DNA of 17,594 bases, from the NCBI GenBank assembly GCA_004298405.1, contig SCSL01000033.1, positions 1 through 17,594 on the forward strand, in the 5' to 3' direction. Below are positions 7,258 to 13,436 of this stretch, in pieces. Position numbers and translations under genes: made by a program. Below the pieces are notes generated by a model. That model saw only the letters and a list, made by a program, of their open reading frames with translations. It was not told the origin of the DNA and ran no database searches. Each line of letters starts with the position of its first letter. Within the stretch, counting starts at the first letter, position 1. The DNA comes from Patescibacteria group bacterium (GTDB taxonomy: Bacteria; Patescibacteriota; Patescibacteriia; UBA9934; GWF2-40-263).

Positions 7258-7773
7258 ATGGGAATTGATGTAGTAGAAACCTGCTGGGCCTGCGGGGTTC
7301 GGCATCCGTCCGGAGAGAATCATCCGTGTTCTAACCGTACTCTTGGGTTGTCAGAAGGAGAGGTCTTTGAGCTGATGCTCGACGGTAACGCCCCTGAGAA
7401 CCAACCACTCGCCATGGTCGCCGCCGACGGCTACGACCCTAGGTACTGGAAGCACAACGGTCCGAAGGTCGAGGGACGCCAGACACGCAAGTTCAAGCTC
7501 GTCTCGGTCGATTTGTGCTGGAACATCGATGAGGTCAGAAGAAAGCTTGCTGCTCACGGAGAGATTCCAGAGGGACAGTGGCGACAGGCCTATAAGGTCG
7601 CTTACAACATCCAAAGCCGAAAGGGACCGATCGGCATCGCCGTCGCCGATCCCTCCTGGACGACTCCGTCCGGCTTCCGATGCTTCCCGTACATCACCTC
7701 GTTTGGCGCCTCACGCTTCTGGGCGGCAGACAACGAGTTCCAAGTGCACTGGCGCTGGCTGGTGTCCATTTAA
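7258..7773 (+). CDS. unidentified 171-aa protein with an N-terminal Cys/His cluster
   Basis: I do not recognise this protein. It starts at the ATG directly behind the strong ribosome site AAAGGAGGT, and the open frame upstream of 7258 does not look like coding sequence. Near the N terminus C9-x2-C12, then H16, H22 and C24 (CWACGVRHPSGENHPC) could bind zinc. The rest has no membrane segment and is rich in Trp, Tyr and Phe (for example RYWKHNGPKVEG near 66-77 and VHWRWLVSI at the end), as in a small beta-rich globular domain. A bifunctional clue is missing, so no role is proposed. It has its own candidate promoter and ends 41 bases before a strong terminator, so it can form a single-gene unit. 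The ribosome site and the use of GC-ending codons differ from its neighbours, which hints at separate ancestry. Confidence 0.75.
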   Translation: MGIDVVETCWACGVRHPSGENHPCSNRTLGLSEGEVFELMLDGNAPENQPLAMVAADGYDPRYWKHNGPKVEGRQTRKFKLVSVDLCWNIDEVRRKLAAHGEIPEGQWRQAYKVAYNIQSRKGPIGIAVADPSWTTPSGFRCFPYITSFGASRFWAADNEFQVHWRWLVSI

Positions 7774-7814
7774 GTAACGGCTTTGTCCTCGAAATTTGGA
7801 CTGCCTAATCCTTT

Positions 7815-7858
7815 GGCTCCGCAAGTCATTTCTTCGACTGCGGAGCCTCTCTTTATTT
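7815..7858 (+). terminator. rho-independent terminator of the 7258 gene
   Basis: Perfect 9-bp stem GGCTCCGCA / TGCGGAGCC (7815-7847), extended by GTC/GAC after a one-base bulge, then the T-rich tail TCTCTTTATTT. It lies 41 bases after the stop codon. Confidence 0.85.
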
Positions 7859-7888
7859 AGCAAAACTCCCCGTTCAGGGAGCTTTGCT
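7859..7888 (-). terminator. hairpin downstream of tRNA-Glu, probable leftward terminator
   Basis: On the minus strand AGCAAAGCTCCC, a 6-base loop, then GGGAGTTTTGCT form a 12-bp stem with one G-U pair. On the plus strand the same position is an A-C mismatch, so the structure is better in the leftward RNA, 18 bases past the tRNA 3' end. There is no long U-tract after it; the TTTT lies within the stem. A small CGCCG/CGGCG hairpin (7893-7905) sits between it and the tRNA. Confidence 0.55.
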
Positions 7889-7906
7889 TGGACGCCGATT
7901 CGGCGA

Positions 7907-7981
7907 TGGTGACCCCACCGGGAATCGAACCCGGATTTACAGGATGAGAACCTGCCGTCCTAACCATTAGACGATGGGGCC
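7907..7981 (-). tRNA. tRNA-Glu (anticodon CTC)
   Basis: The reverse complement folds as a standard cloverleaf of 75 bases. The acceptor stem is GGCCCCA with TGGGGTC (one G-U pair), followed by discriminator A and an encoded CCA. The anticodon loop TTCTCAT gives CTC, reading GAG, and the T-arm is CCGGG-TTCGATT-CCCGG. The D-arm contains TCTAATGGTTAGGAC, as in glutamate tRNAs. It is transcribed leftward, convergent with the 7258 gene; terminator hairpins separate the two units. A fitting promoter lies just upstream. Confidence 0.95.
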
Positions 7982-7997
7982 ATGATTCAACGACGAG

Positions 7998-8026
7998 AGG
8001 ATAACATGGTCGTGACGGACGATCAA
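7998..8026 (-). promoter_or_regulatory. promoter of tRNA-Glu
   Basis: On the minus strand: TTGATC (8026-8021), a 17-base spacer, then TATCCT (8003-7998), placing the transcript start about 10 bases before the tRNA 5' end. Both boxes match the sigma70 consensus at 4 of 6 positions with ideal spacing. Confidence 0.5.
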
Positions 8027-8029
8027 GAC

Positions 8030-8053
8030 CTCTAAGAAGAACTCTAAGAAGAA
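8030..8053. repeat. perfect 12-base tandem duplication
   Basis: CTCTAAGAAGAA occurs twice back to back, between the tRNA promoter and the antiporter promoter. It occupies the place where a -35 box for the antiporter would lie. It could be a simple slippage product or a binding site. Confidence 0.8.
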
Positions 8054-8069
8054 AAAGAGCATTGATCTG

Positions 8070-8078
8070 TGTTATACT
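8070..8078 (+). promoter_or_regulatory. extended -10 promoter, predicted leaderless start of the antiporter
   Basis: TGTTATACT: TG one base before TATACT (8073-8078). Exactly six bases separate the box from the ATG at 8085, so transcription should begin at or next to the start codon, giving a leaderless mRNA. This agrees with the absence of a ribosome site. Confidence 0.55.
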
Positions 8079-8084
8079 TTTTGC

Positions 8085-9749
8085 ATGCTGGAGGAATTAT
8101 TTTTCGAGATTGGGATCGTGCTGGTCATCGCCGCTGTGTTGTCGATGGTGGTTTATCGTTTGCGTCAACCTCTCATCATTGCGTACATCCTCACAGGAAT
8201 CATTGCCGGACCCAGCCTCTTGGCTCTCACAGATTCTCCCGAGGTATTTGAAGCCATGTCACAAATTGGTGTGGCGTTTTTGTTATTTACGGTGGGTCTT
8301 GGACTCAACTGGAAGAGTGTAAAAGACGTTGGTGGCATTGCACTGGCAACGGGCGTGGGACAAGTATTGTTTACCTCTGTTTGCGGGTTTGTCATTGGAC
8401 TCCTCCTTGGCTTTGACGCGCTCACGAGTGCTTATTTAGGAATTGCTTTTTCTTTTTCGAGCACCATCATCATCGTGAAGCTCCTCATGGATAAGGAGGA
8501 TCTCGATACCCTCTATGGACGCATCTCGGTGGGCTTTTTGCTTGTCCAAGATTTCATTGCGATGCTTATCTTGTTAGGGCTGTCTTCGGTTGGGACGGGA
8601 GCCAGCCTCCAGACCGTTCTTGTGACGACGATTCTCAAAGCGATCATTCTTGTTCCCGTCTTTTGGTTCATTTCGACAAAAGTATTACCGCCAACGCTTA
8701 AATACGTAGCAAGATCCCAAGAACTCTTATTTATCTTCGCTGTTGCATGGTGTTTTTTGGTGGCGGGCGTATTGGTCTATTTCGGATTTGGAATTGAGAT
8801 TGGCGCCCTTATCGCCGGCATTACGCTTTCCTCATCTGTCTATTATCGCGAGATCAATGCCCGAGTCCGGCCCCTGCGTGATTTTTTTCTCGTCATCTTT
8901 TTTATTGTTCTTGGAACGCGTCTTGGGGTCGATAGTCTTTCTGCGACATGGATCCCTTCCATCGTTTTTAGTCTCTTCATCCTTTTTTGTAATCCTCTTA
9001 TCGCCCTGTTTATCATGCGTCTTTTGGGCTACCATCCGCGCACGGGATTCCTGTGCGGAACGACCGTCGCACAAATTTCAGAATTTTCTTTTATCGTCCT
9101 CATCGTTGGAACCAGTTTGGGACATTTGGATTCGAGCATTTTAGGTCTAGCAACGACGGTAGGGATTATCACGATCGCGGCCAGCTCATACTTGATTGAG
9201 CACAACGAGCGCATTTTTCAATCCCTTCATAGCCTCTTCCGTTGGCTTGAACCCCATATGACACTCTCATCGGAGGAACGTCGTCAACGTCCTGTGGTAC
9301 CAGTACTTCTCTTTGGATTTCATCGGACGGGAGCAGAACTTTTGTCTACACTCAAACAATTAAAACAGCCGTACACCGTTGTGGATTTCGATCCTCTTGC
9401 CGTGCGGGAGCTGGCCGAGCTAGGGGAGCCAGCCTTGTACGGAGATGCGGCAGACGAAAACTTTCTTGAAGAAATAAAGGCCGACAAGTCACGTCTGATT
9501 ATTTCAACGATTCCTGATCTTGTGATAAGCATCGCTTTGCTTTCGTATCTCTCTCGTCAAAAGTTCACGGGGGTTGTTGTCGTTTCTGTCCATTCTGATG
9601 AAGACGCGAAACGTTGCTATGCACTTGGAGCAACCTATGTCATTGTCCCTCCGGTGCTGAGCGGAAAGAAATTTTCAGAGATGCTCAAGAAATCAAAAAC
9701 GACCAAGCGGTCGTGGCAACGACTTGTCAAAAAGCAAGCAACCTTTTGA
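8085..9749 (+). CDS. Kef-type CPA2 cation:proton antiporter with RCK/TrkA-N domain
   Basis: A membrane antiporter exchanging K+ or Na+ for protons, acting in ion and pH balance. Residues about 1-375 form a dozen hydrophobic helices of the Na+/H+ exchanger fold, starting with the family-typical MLEELFFEIGIVLVIAA and RLRQPLIIAYILTGIIAGP. D156 in LLVQDFIAM is at the place of the conserved transport Asp of CPA2 proteins (LIFQD in KefC). Residues about 404-550 form a Rossmann-type TrkA-N/RCK domain, with the nucleotide loop LLFGFHRTG (411-416), the acidic residue at the end of beta-2 in VVDFD, and a YGDAADENFLEE region. The loop has His in place of the middle Gly of GxGxxG. Both domains have the usual order and the 554-residue length is normal. 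It is a single gene ahead of the heat-shock locus and is probably translated leaderless. The specific ion cannot be told from sequence. Confidence 0.9.
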   Translation: MLEELFFEIGIVLVIAAVLSMVVYRLRQPLIIAYILTGIIAGPSLLALTDSPEVFEAMSQIGVAFLLFTVGLGLNWKSVKDVGGIALATGVGQVLFTSVCGFVIGLLLGFDALTSAYLGIAFSFSSTIIIVKLLMDKEDLDTLYGRISVGFLLVQDFIAMLILLGLSSVGTGASLQTVLVTTILKAIILVPVFWFISTKVLPPTLKYVARSQELLFIFAVAWCFLVAGVLVYFGFGIEIGALIAGITLSSSVYYREINARVRPLRDFFLVIFFIVLGTRLGVDSLSATWIPSIVFSLFILFCNPLIALFIMRLLGYHPRTGFLCGTTVAQISEFSFIVLIVGTSLGHLDSSILGLATTVGIITIAASSYLIEHNERIFQSLHSLFRWLEPHMTLSSEERRQRPVVPVLLFGFHRTGAELLSTLKQLKQPYTVVDFDPLAVRELAELGEPALYGDAADENFLEEIKADKSRLIISTIPDLVISIALLSYLSRQKFTGVVVVSVHSDEDAKRCYALGATYVIVPPVLSGKKFSEMLKKSKTTKRSWQRLVKKQATF

Positions 9750-9771
9750 AAATGATATTGAAAAGGAGAGG

Positions 9772-9799
9772 TTGACAGAAAAAATTAGCACTCTATAAT
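9772..9799 (+). promoter_or_regulatory. heat-shock operon promoter (sigma70-type)
   Basis: TTGACA at 9772-9777, a 16-base spacer and TATAAT at 9794-9799, both perfect consensus hexamers. The -10 box lies inside the 9-base CIRCE spacer, so bound HrcA would block RNA polymerase directly. Predicted transcript start near 9805-9807. Confidence 0.9.
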
Positions 9800-9811
9800 A
9801 TTGAGTGCTAA
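9785..9811 (+). promoter_or_regulatory. CIRCE operator (HrcA binding site)
   Basis: TTAGCACTC, nine bases, GAGTGCTAA: an exact match to the CIRCE consensus inverted repeat. It sits over the -10 region of the hrcA promoter, which points to negative autoregulation of hrcA-grpE-dnaK by HrcA. No second CIRCE is seen before dnaJ. Confidence 0.97.
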
Positions 9812-9843
9812 TTTTAATGGCATACAAGTTGGCGATTTTTGTT

Positions 9844-10545
9844 ATGTTGCCTGACGCCAGAACAGAACTCATTTTACAGCTTGTCATTGAGGATTATATT
9901 CGTACGGCCCAACCTGTTGGATCGAAGTATTTGAATGAGCAATATCAATTAGGGGTTTCGGATGCAACGGTGCGCAATGAACTTGCCGGACTCGAAGTCG
10001 AGGGGTATCTTCGATCACCACACACGTCCTCTGGTCGCATTCCAACAGAGCAAGGTTACCTGTACTATCTGCAGTACTTACGGGACGAGAAGTTTGTCAT
10101 TGAAGGAACACCGTTTCAATCAACAACACGCGCAAAAGATACAGAGACGGCGTTGAAGACGATGGCAAGGAAACTGGTCGAGATTTCAGGAGAGACCGCG
10201 ATCGTCGCCATCGACCCCAAGTGGACATACTATACCGGCGTCTCAAACCTATTTCGCAAACCAGATTTTCATGATCCAGATGTGATGCAAGAATTATCCG
10301 CCATGGTGGATCAGTTTGATGAAGTCCTTCAGAGGATGTATCACCAACTCCCAGAAGGTCCTCAAGTGTTTATCGGTTCAAGCAATCCGTTTGGTCAGGA
10401 GATGGCGACGATTCTTGTGCGGTATGACGTCGATGACCATACGCAAGGATTGCTCGGCCTGGTGGGTCCACTGCGCATGGACTACTCACGCAATCTCGCG
10501 TTGATCGAACGTGCCAAAGAAGTCATTGATGAATTTTTTGAATAA
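9844..10545 (+). CDS. hrcA: heat-inducible transcription repressor HrcA (short form)
   Basis: HrcA binds CIRCE and represses chaperone genes until heat or unfolded protein releases it. From the ATG at 9844 the N terminus (MLPDARTELILQLVIEDYIR, then TAQPVGSKYL) aligns with the HrcA winged-helix start, followed by the signature GVSDATVRNELAGLEVEGYL and SSGRIPTEQGYLYYLQYL. The C-terminal part keeps VFIGSSNPFGQE and GLLGLVGPLRMDYSRNLALIE, which match the family's GAF-like domain. The 233 residues are about 100 fewer than the roughly 340 of Bacillus HrcA; much of the central inserted domain is missing, with no sign of damage. Upstream in-frame starts exist at GTG 9805 and ATG 9817, but the first overlaps CIRCE and both add residues with no family counterpart. 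grpE follows after 2 bases. CIRCE lies immediately upstream. Confidence 0.93.
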   Translation: MLPDARTELILQLVIEDYIRTAQPVGSKYLNEQYQLGVSDATVRNELAGLEVEGYLRSPHTSSGRIPTEQGYLYYLQYLRDEKFVIEGTPFQSTTRAKDTETALKTMARKLVEISGETAIVAIDPKWTYYTGVSNLFRKPDFHDPDVMQELSAMVDQFDEVLQRMYHQLPEGPQVFIGSSNPFGQEMATILVRYDVDDHTQGLLGLVGPLRMDYSRNLALIERAKEVIDEFFE

Positions 10546-10547
10546 GT

Positions 10548-11075
10548 ATGAATGAAGAACAAAAGAAACAAGAGGTGGAAAAGGTGGATAAGGTGGCAGA
10601 GGTGGCCAAGGAGAATCGTTGTGAAAAGTGTGACGAATATCTTGCGGGATGGAAACGCGCGCTTGCCGACTACGATAATCTTCAGAAAGATTTGGCACGA
10701 GAACGGACGGAGATTCGCACGCGGGTGAAACAAGAGGTCGCGTATCAACTTATTGCAGTTCTGGATAACTTCGATCAAGCCGCAAAGTTTACGCCTGAGG
10801 GGTTGGGGAAAGAGCTCGAAGATTGGGTCAGGGGACTCATGCTTGTGAAGACCCAGCTTGAGGGAGTGATGCGAGAGATGGGGCTTGAGCCATTCGGTTC
10901 TGTCGGTGAACTGTTCGACGCACATGTGCACGATGCGGGAGGAGAACGAACAGAAGAGGAAAAAATCGATCAAGAGATTCTCGAAGTCGTTACTCGCGGA
11001 TGGAAACTCGGCGAACGAGTCGTCCGACCAGCGAAAGTCATTATTAACAACCTTATCAATTCAAAGCCCCTTTAG
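10548..11075 (+). CDS. grpE: GrpE nucleotide exchange factor
   Basis: The cytoplasmic cofactor that releases ADP from DnaK. The N-terminal region (about 1-75) is charged and predicted to form the long coiled-coil helix; CDEYLAGWKRALADYDNLQK near 28-47 is the conserved GrpE entry segment. The C-terminal beta domain is present (EMGLEPFGSVGELFDAHVHD, then QEILEVVTRGWKLGERVVRP). The 175 residues fit the family. An extra CEKC (C25, C28) lies just before the long helix; its meaning is unclear. The gene starts 2 bases after the hrcA stop, so the two are probably coupled. The last codons (S-K-P-L) and the TAG stop lie inside a palindromic repeat, which has probably replaced the original end of the gene. 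Confidence 0.95.
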   Translation: MNEEQKKQEVEKVDKVAEVAKENRCEKCDEYLAGWKRALADYDNLQKDLARERTEIRTRVKQEVAYQLIAVLDNFDQAAKFTPEGLGKELEDWVRGLMLVKTQLEGVMREMGLEPFGSVGELFDAHVHDAGGERTEEEKIDQEILEVVTRGWKLGERVVRPAKVIINNLINSKPL

Positions 11076-11106
11076 GGGCGTTATTACTCGACGGGCCTAA
11101 AGGCCC
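11066..11106. repeat. double palindrome between grpE and dnaK
   Basis: GCCCCT-TT-AGGGGC (11066-11079) and GGGCCT-AA-AGGCCC (11093-11106), joined by 13 bases. The first contains the grpE stop codon; the second ends 14 bases before dnaK. The frame GCC-N-CTTTAG-N-GGCGT followed by ACGGG is shared with 5519-5550, so these belong to one repeat family. Confidence 0.85.
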
Positions 11107-11120
11107 TGAGAATACGTCAT

Positions 11121-13016
11121 ATGCCAAAGATTCTCGGAATTGACCTGGGTACGACCAACTCCTGCATGGCCATCATTGAAGGAGGTCAGCCAAAGGTTCT
11201 AGAAAATAAAGAGGGGGCGCGCACGACTCCCAGCATGATTGCGACCAACAAAGCCGGCGAACGGTTGGTTGGGTTGCCAGCAAAACGACAAGCCGTGACA
11301 AATCCAACGAATACGTTGTTTTCGATCAAGCGGTTGATTGGTCGTCGATGGGAAGATTCAGAAGTTACACGTGATCGACAAGTCATGCCCTATGAGATTG
11401 TGAAAAAGGGAGACGGCGTGGCGATCAAGATGGGAGACCCTTCGACAAGCTCAGGGCGGAGCAATGAGTACACGCCAGAGGAAATCTCCGCGATGATTTT
11501 GCAAAAGCTCAAGGCCGATGCAGAAGAAAAGCTCGGCGAGAAAATCGAAGAAGCGATCATCACCGTGCCTGCGTACTTTGACGATGCTCAGCGCAATGCG
11601 ACCAAAACGGCTGGTGAGATTGCGGGATTGAAAGTCCGACGCATTATCAATGAACCAACCGCTGCCGCGCTCGCCTACGGATTCGACAAGAAGATCGGTC
11701 AACAGATTATGGTGTACGACTTGGGCGGGGGAACATTTGACGTGTCTGTGTTGGACGTGAGCGAGGACACCGTGGAAGTGAAGTCCACAAATGGCGACAC
11801 ACACCTTGGAGGAGACGACTTTGATCGTGTGATTATCGATTGGATTTTGAAAGAGTTTAAGGCGCAAGAAGGCATCGACCTTGGAAATGACTCGCTCGCC
11901 TTACAACGAGTAAAGGACGCGGCCGAGCGCGCCAAGATCGAACTCTCAACCGCGCAACAAACAGAAATCAACCAGCCGTTCATTACGAGCGATGCGAATG
12001 GTCCAAAGCACTTGGTGCTTACATTGACGCGTGCAAAACTTGAGGAGCTCTGCCATGACCTTGTCCAAAAAACCCTTGAACCCGTTAAGGCGGCACTGAA
12101 AGATGCTGGGCTCGAAAAAAGTGCGATTCAAGAGATTGTCATGGTTGGGGGAATGACCCGCATGCCGTTGGTGCTTAAGATGGTCGAAGAATTTTTCGGG
12201 AAGAAACCAAACGTAAGTGTGAACCCAGATGAAGTCGTTGCCATGGGCGCGGCGGTGCAGGCCGGCGTGCTCCAGGGAGAGGTGAAGGACGTGTTGCTTT
12301 TGGATGTGACGCCGCTCTCGGTTGGAATCGAAACCCTCGGTGGTGTGATGACAAAACTCATCGAGCGTAACACCACGATTCCAGCCAGCAAATCACAAGT
12401 ATTCTCAACGGCCGCAGACAACCAGACAACGGTTGAAATTCATGTGCTCCAAGGTGAGCGAGAAGTCGCGAGCGGAAATAAGACGCTTGGACGATTTATT
12501 TTGTCGGGAATTCCCATGGCTTCACGTGGCGTGCCACAGGTGGAAGTGAAATTTGATATCGACGCGAACGGTATTTTGCACGTGACCGGAACCGACAAGG
12601 GATCTGGTAAGAGCCAGTCGATTACGATCCAAGGGTCAACGGGTTTGTCGAAGGATGAGATCGAGCGCATGAAGCGCGAGGCGGAAGAGCACGCGGACGA
12701 AGATAAGAAGACAAAAGAAAAAGTCGAGCACCAGAACCTCGTGGACACGATGATTTACACGAGCGAGAAGATGCTCAAGGACGCTGGCGATAAAGTGACG
12801 GCTGAGGAGCGCAAGAGCGTCGAAGAAAAAATCGAGGCACTCAAGGCCGTCAAAGATTCAGACGATCACGCGGCGATCAAGAAAGCGGCTGACGAATTAT
12901 CGACCGCCGCGCAGGCGGTGGGAGCAAAGATGTATCAGAAGGAAGGTGGCGGAGGTGGAGAAGAGGAGAAAAAGGACGAACCGATTGATGCGGAGTTTGA
13001 GGAGAAAAAAGAATAG
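11121..13016 (+). CDS. dnaK: molecular chaperone DnaK (Hsp70)
   Basis: An ATP-driven chaperone that folds proteins with DnaJ and GrpE in the cytoplasm. The nucleotide-binding domain shows phosphate loop 1 GIDLGTTNS near 6-14, phosphate loop 2 VYDLGGGTFDVS (D200 onwards) and the adenosine motif IVMVGGMTRMP. The interdomain linker DVLLLDVTPLS starts at D390. The substrate-binding and lid domains follow, ending in the acidic tail EPIDAEFEEKKE. Its 631 residues are close to the usual length. Residues about 107-115 (PSTSSGRSN), between VAIKMGD and EYTPEEISAMILQKL, are extra compared with other DnaK proteins and are encoded by a palindromic repeat (11438-11456). The site is a surface loop of subdomain IB, so the protein is probably still active. 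It is third in the CIRCE-controlled operon, 45 bases after grpE across a hairpin pair; no ribosome site is seen. Confidence 0.98.
   Translation: MPKILGIDLGTTNSCMAIIEGGQPKVLENKEGARTTPSMIATNKAGERLVGLPAKRQAVTNPTNTLFSIKRLIGRRWEDSEVTRDRQVMPYEIVKKGDGVAIKMGDPSTSSGRSNEYTPEEISAMILQKLKADAEEKLGEKIEEAIITVPAYFDDAQRNATKTAGEIAGLKVRRIINEPTAAALAYGFDKKIGQQIMVYDLGGGTFDVSVLDVSEDTVEVKSTNGDTHLGGDDFDRVIIDWILKEFKAQEGIDLGNDSLALQRVKDAAERAKIELSTAQQTEINQPFITSDANGPKHLVLTLTRAKLEELCHDLVQKTLEPVKAALKDAGLEKSAIQEIVMVGGMTRMPLVLKMVEEFFGKKPNVSVNPDEVVAMGAAVQAGVLQGEVKDVLLLDVTPLSVGIETLGGVMTKLIERNTTIPASKSQVFSTAADNQTTVEIHVLQGEREVASGNKTLGRFILSGIPMASRGVPQVEVKFDIDANGILHVTGTDKGSGKSQSITIQGSTGLSKDEIERMKREAEEHADEDKKTKEKVEHQNLVDTMIYTSEKMLKDAGDKVTAEERKSVEEKIEALKAVKDSDDHAAIKKAADELSTAAQAVGAKMYQKEGGGGGEEEKKDEPIDAEFEEKKE
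11438..11456. repeat. dispersed-type palindromic repeat inside dnaK, in frame
   Basis: CCCTTCGACAAGCTCAGGG, read as P-S-T-S-S-G at DnaK residues 107-112. From memory, close variants of this 19-mer occur as dispersed intergenic repeats in many bacterial genomes. The terminal CCCT/AGGG are complementary. Family alignment shows extra residues exactly here. Confidence 0.7.
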
Positions 13017-13034
13017 GAAACTTACCTCTTCTCA

Positions 13035-13066
13035 GGGGCTTAAGCCCCGTCATGTTGCTCGCGAGC
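13035..13066. repeat. palindrome pair after dnaK
   Basis: GGGGCTTAAGCCCC (13035-13048, fully self-complementary) followed by GCTCGCGAGC (13057-13066). They lie 18 bases after the dnaK stop, with no T-tract. The first continues as CCCCGT, similar to the GGCGT that follows the first hairpin of the other two clusters. It may stabilise the 3' end of the dnaK mRNA. Confidence 0.75.
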
Positions 13067-13139
13067 CATGCCGTGCTCGGACGACTGTGGCAATTGAGAG
13101 ACCAACGGTTGTCGAGATTGAGAAGCCGGTCGATGAAAC

Positions 13140-13159
13140 AAAAAACGGACTCGAGTCCG
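13140..13159 (-). terminator. rho-independent terminator of the leftward coiled-coil gene
   Basis: On the minus strand CGGAC-TCGA-GTCCG is followed by TTTTTT and begins one base after the TAA stop of the 13161 gene. The T-run exists only on this strand, so it terminates leftward transcription and is not the dnaK terminator. Confidence 0.85.
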
Positions 13160-13160
13160 C

Positions 13161-13391
13161 TTAAGCGATGTGTAAGACAATTTTCATCTTCTCAACATCT
13201 GCCTCAATTCGTTTAATACGTTCGAGTGTAAAGATACGTTCTTGATCGAGACGCTGTAAAATTTGCCCCTGGTTATCAAGGACAGTTTTGAGTTCATTGA
13301 AGTCGGCTTTGGTAGCCATCTCTGATCGGATATCTTCGATTTTCCGATCCATCTCCACGAGTTTTTCTATGATTTTATCTTCCATGTTCAT
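13161..13391 (-). CDS. small coiled-coil protein, leftward, between dnaK and dnaJ
   Basis: A protein of 76 residues from ATG 13391 (MNMEDKIIEKLVEMDRKIED), almost entirely alpha-helical with heptad spacing of Ile and Leu, as in a coiled coil. The segment EMATKADFNELKTVLDNQGQ and the later RIKRIEADVEKMK resemble short coiled-coil proteins often found in CPR genomes (from memory, function unknown). Other starts are ATG 13385 and ATG 13418. I prefer 13391 because GATTAT ends six bases before it, the same spacing as two other predicted leaderless starts here. It has no membrane segment. Its strand is opposite to all protein genes around it, and a clean terminator follows directly, so it is an independent unit inserted into the heat-shock locus. 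It separates dnaJ from the CIRCE-driven operon. Confidence 0.75.
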   Translation of the reverse strand: MNMEDKIIEKLVEMDRKIEDIRSEMATKADFNELKTVLDNQGQILQRLDQERIFTLERIKRIEADVEKMKIVLHIA

Positions 13392-13396
13392 ACAGA

Positions 13397-13402
13397 TATA
13401 AT
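13397..13402 (+). promoter_or_regulatory. possible -10 box for dnaJ
   Basis: A perfect TATAAT, with only a weak TTTATC 17 bases upstream. It would start transcription near 13409, 28 bases before dnaJ. It overlaps the 5' region of the leftward coiled-coil gene, so the two would be divergent and could interfere. dnaJ needs a source of transcription here because the preceding gene faces the other way. Confidence 0.35.
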
Positions 13403-13436
13403 CTAGCAGAAATTTCATGTCACCACAACCGCCAGT

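Noticed and set aside
9726..9768. CCTTTT/AAAAGG inverted repeat after the antiporter as a terminator
   Set aside because: The stem is only six weak pairs and no T-run follows; it overlaps the region before the hrcA promoter.
11066..13066. CRISPR array from the recurring short palindromes
   Set aside because: The units are few, unequal in spacing, differ in sequence and lie in separate intergenic gaps; no cas genes.
12946..13164. Plus-strand open frame across the end of dnaK and the following spacer
   Set aside because: It shadows the acidic dnaK tail and runs through palindromes; composition is Arg/Lys/Pro-rich without structure.
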